A stretch of 31,853 bases of DNA from Christensenella sp. UBA4379 (GTDB taxonomy: Bacteria > Bacillota > Clostridia > Christensenellales > Aristaeellaceae): NCBI GenBank assembly GCA_002391225.1, contig DGRV01000073.1:464-32316 (forward strand), given 5' to 3'. This document shows, in pieces, positions 29,507 to 31,853 of this stretch (position 1 is its first letter; every line of letters starts with the position of its first letter). A program made the translations under genes and the position numbers. The notes beneath the pieces were generated by a model, which saw only the letters and a list, made by a program, of their open reading frames with translations, was not told where the DNA came from and made no database searches.

Positions 29507-31297
29507 ATGGCCTTGAAACGCTATCCGGCCTCTTGGCTGGACGAGCTGTACGCCCGGGCGGATATCGTCCAGATCGTATCCCCCTATGTGCAGCTGAAGC
29601 GGAACGGGCGGAGGTATTGGGGCCTGTGCCCCTTCCATCATGAAAAAACGCCCTCTTTTTCTGTTTCTCCGGACCTGAACCTGTATTACTGCTTCGGCTG
29701 CAAGGCCGGAGGGAACGCCATCCAGTTCCTGATGGAGATGGAGCATCTTCCCTATCAGGAGGCGGTGGAACGCCTGGCGGACCAGCTGCAGATGCCTCTG
29801 CCGCAGCTGGTGGAGGACCCGGGCTATGAGGAGAGGCGCAGCCGCCGGGAGCGGCTCCTGAGCGCCAACCGCGAGGCGGCGAACTGGTACCACAAATTCC
29901 TGTGGACGGACGAGGGCAGGCGGATCCTCGATTATTTTTACGGCAGAGGCCTGAACGACAACATCATCCGCCGCTTCGGCCTGGGCGCAAGCCCCCGGGA
30001 CTGGAACCGCCTGACGCGGGACCTGGAAGCCCAGGGATTTACGAAGGAAGAGCTCATCAGCGCGGGCCTGAGCGCGGCGAAAGAAAACCAGGAGCCCCGG
30101 GATTTTTTCCGGGACCGGGCCATGTTTCCCATCATCGACCAGTTTGGGAACGTGCTGGCCTTCGGCGGCAGGACCCTGGAAAAGGACCTGCCCCCCAAGT
30201 ATCTGAACACGGGGGACACCCCGGTGTTCAACAAGCGCAAAGGCGTTTTCGCCGCCAACCTCCTGAGGAAGGAACGCCATCTTTCCCGGGTGCTGCTGGT
30301 GGAAGGCTATATGGACGTGGTGGCCCTGGCCCAGGCCGGCATTAAGGGAGCGGCCGCCACTTTGGGCACGTCGCTGACGCCGGAGCAGGCGCAGCTGCTG
30401 GGGCGTTTTGCCCCGGAGGTTTGGGTCGCTTACGACGGGGACGAGCCCGGCCAGCATGCCATCGAAAAGGCGCTGGGCATCTTTGAGGAAGCCAAGGTCG
30501 CCGTGAAGGTGATCCGGTTTCCCGACGGGCTGGACCCGGACGAGTTCATCCGCCAGCGGGGCGTGGACGCCTTTGAGGCCCTCAAGCCCATGGCCCCGGC
30601 CCGCTACCGCTTAAGTCGGCTGCTTTTATCCAGCGATCTGAGCAGCGACGAGGGCCGCATCCAGTATGTCAAATCCGCCGCCGAGGAGCTGCGCCGGGTG
30701 CGCGACCCGGTGGAACTGGAGGTCTACCTGCGCGACGTGTGCGCCCATTCGGGCTTCGAGCGGGAAACCGTCCTCGCCCAGATCGGCGTGACAGCGGCCC
30801 AGGCCGAGGCCCTCAAAAAGCCCGCCCCCGTCCGCGCGGCCGCTCCGGCCAGAAGGCCCCAGGAAAAGGACACTGCCCTGGCCGCCGAGCGTATGGCGGT
30901 GACCCTCCTGGCCAGCGGCCATATGCCCAAAGAGCTGTTCCGCCCGGAGGACATCCGGGACGAGGGCCTGCGGGCCATCGCCGAAAAGCTCCTGGCCGGG
31001 GTCACCCCGGCGATGATCCTGGAGGAAGCCTCGGTGGAAGAAAGGGAGCTGGCCGCTTCCGTCTTCTCCGACCAGGCCTTCCAGCAGGAGGAGGACGCCC
31101 TGACCGTGGCGGCGGACTGCCTGAGGCGGCTGCGCCTGGCCAGGCTGGAAGAACAGATGACGGCCGCCCGGAAGCAGGCGGCGGAAGAAACCGATCCCGA
31201 CAGACGCAAAGCAGCCCTGGAGAGAGTCATGCGGCTGAATGCGGAAATGACGAAGCTGAAGCAACCGAACCGAATGAAAGGGGCAGATCTCATATGA
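29507..31297 (+). CDS. dnaG: DNA primase
   Basis: The product (596 aa, normal for the Bacillota) makes RNA primers at the replication fork. The zinc-binding domain has C41, H44, C62 and C65 in CPFHHEKTPSFSVS and YYCFGCKAGG. The TOPRIM domain has the glutamate in VLLVEGYMDVVAL (about residue 267) and YDGDEPG (about 308). The C-terminal part, from about 440, should bind the DnaB helicase. AAAAGGGTGA precedes ATG 29507. The stop overlaps the rpoD start as ATGA, so primase and sigma factor are co-translated, as in the classical macromolecular synthesis operon (rpsU is not present here). Confidence 0.97.
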   Translation: MALKRYPASWLDELYARADIVQIVSPYVQLKRNGRRYWGLCPFHHEKTPSFSVSPDLNLYYCFGCKAGGNAIQFLMEMEHLPYQEAVERLADQLQMPLPQLVEDPGYEERRSRRERLLSANREAANWYHKFLWTDEGRRILDYFYGRGLNDNIIRRFGLGASPRDWNRLTRDLEAQGFTKEELISAGLSAAKENQEPRDFFRDRAMFPIIDQFGNVLAFGGRTLEKDLPPKYLNTGDTPVFNKRKGVFAANLLRKERHLSRVLLVEGYMDVVALAQAGIKGAAATLGTSLTPEQAQLLGRFAPEVWVAYDGDEPGQHAIEKALGIFEEAKVAVKVIRFPDGLDPDEFIRQRGVDAFEALKPMAPARYRLSRLLLSSDLSSDEGRIQYVKSAAEELRRVRDPVELEVYLRDVCAHSGFERETVLAQIGVTAAQAEALKKPAPVRAAAPARRPQEKDTALAAERMAVTLLASGHMPKELFRPEDIRDEGLRAIAEKLLAGVTPAMILEEASVEERELAASVFSDQAFQQEEDALTVAADCLRRLRLARLEEQMTAARKQAAEETDPDRRKAALERVMRLNAEMTKLKQPNRMKGADLI

Positions 31298-31853
31298 ATA
31301 CATTGAGCGAAAAAACTGACAGCAAGCAGCAAAAGCTCAATGAACTGTTTGAACTGGGCAAGACCAAAGGCTTTCTGACCTATGACGAGGTGATAGATCG
31401 GCTTTCGTCGCTGGAGGTGGATCCTGAACAGTTTGAAAACGTCCTGCAGAGCCTGGCGGACAGGGGCATCACGGTGAAAAAGAGCTCCGACGAGCCCGGC
31501 CCGGATACCTCGCCGGAGATCCTGCCGGACGCTTCCCTGGCCGAGGGCATCAGCATCGACGACCCGGTTCGCATGTACTTAAAAGAAATCGGCAAGGTGC
31601 CGCTTCTGACCGCGGACCAGGAAACCGACCTGGCCATGCGGATGGAGCAGGGCGACGAGGAAGCCAAGCGCCAGCTGGCGGAAGCCAACCTGCGCCTGGT
31701 GGTGTCCATCGCCAAGCGGTACGTCGGCCGCGGCATGCTCTTCCTGGACCTGATTCAGGAGGGCAACCTGGGCCTGATCAAGGCGGTCGAAAAGTTCGAT
31801 TATACCAAGGGCTATAAATTCTCCACCTATGCGACCTGGTGGATCCGTCAGGC
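31294..31853 (+). CDS. rpoD: Primary sigma factor RpoD/SigA (3' truncated by window)
   Basis: The first 186 codons are present and the frame runs off the window. Region 1.1 (about 10-75, with NELFELGKTKGFLTYDEVIDRL) is followed by the acidic linker. Region 1.2 begins at DDPVRMYLKEIGKVPLL near residue 89. Region 2 starts at ANLRLVVSIAKRYVGRGMLFLDLIQEGNLGLIKAVEKFDY and runs to STYATWWIRQA at the end (region 2.3-2.4, promoter melting and -10 recognition). ATG 31294 overlaps the dnaG stop; GAAAGGGG is 11 bases upstream. Confidence 0.97.
   Translation, partial: MNTLSEKTDSKQQKLNELFELGKTKGFLTYDEVIDRLSSLEVDPEQFENVLQSLADRGITVKKSSDEPGPDTSPEILPDASLAEGISIDDPVRMYLKEIGKVPLLTADQETDLAMRMEQGDEEAKRQLAEANLRLVVSIAKRYVGRGMLFLDLIQEGNLGLIKAVEKFDYTKGYKFSTYATWWIRQ

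Overview
The window is a high-G+C bacterial chromosome segment, most consistent with an anaerobic member of the Bacillota, class Clostridia. The evidence is AGGAGG-type ribosome binding sites throughout, an L27 gene with the Firmicute-type cleavable N-terminus next to its protease gene prp, a cdaA-cdaR pair, and a dgt-dnaG-rpoD order. The genus cannot be told from the sequence alone.

Layout. Bases 1-297 are the 3' end of a branched-chain amino-acid ABC transporter ATPase gene. After a hairpin-forming purine/pyrimidine repeat (302-480) comes a compact plus-strand operon (568-8254): tyrA, aroB, aroA, aroC, pheA (chorismate mutase-prephenate dehydratase-ACT), an aroE-aroK fusion, aroQ and a degenerate Nudix-DUF1653 fusion. 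It encodes every step from DAHP to chorismate and the prephenate branches to Phe and Tyr. DAHP synthase is not in the window. A hairpin-rich intergenic stretch (8255-8854) precedes a secreted protein with five peptidoglycan-binding repeats. Next come an orphan antitoxin with a toxin remnant, a YfbR-like nucleotidase, and a PadR-DUF2812 operon with two small membrane proteins and clear operators.

On the minus strand lie an AT-rich membrane-anchored Mrr-like nuclease gene (12824-13555), the rplU-prp-rpmA operon with its promoter, and a secreted SH3-domain protein. A divergent CtpE/Exp7-like P-type ATPase follows. A strong terminator separates it from a C-terminal remnant of an Opp/Dpp ATPase gene, an M42 aminopeptidase, and a membrane PP2C-type phosphatase with a 5TMR sensor (all minus strand). 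From 22500 the plus strand carries cdaA, cdaR, an unknown membrane protein, an RsmF/RsmB-type rRNA methyltransferase, radC and a YdcF-like gene, joined by 4-11 base overlaps. After a second low-complexity inverted-repeat element come dgt, dnaG and the start of rpoD, which is cut by the window end.

The most unusual content is between the genes. (1) A composite structured repeat occurs at 8268-8485, 22127-22413 and partly at 12715-12775. Its palindromes differ between copies by compensatory changes. (2) Two elements bounded by imperfect inverted arrays of TAGGAGG/GTGAGGAGT units occur at 302-480 and 27815-28327. The second encloses five TTCAAC boxes at exactly 11-bp spacing, directly upstream of a promoter that appears to make only a tiny terminated RNA. 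No function is known to me for either element. All calls come from reading the sequence; no searches were run.
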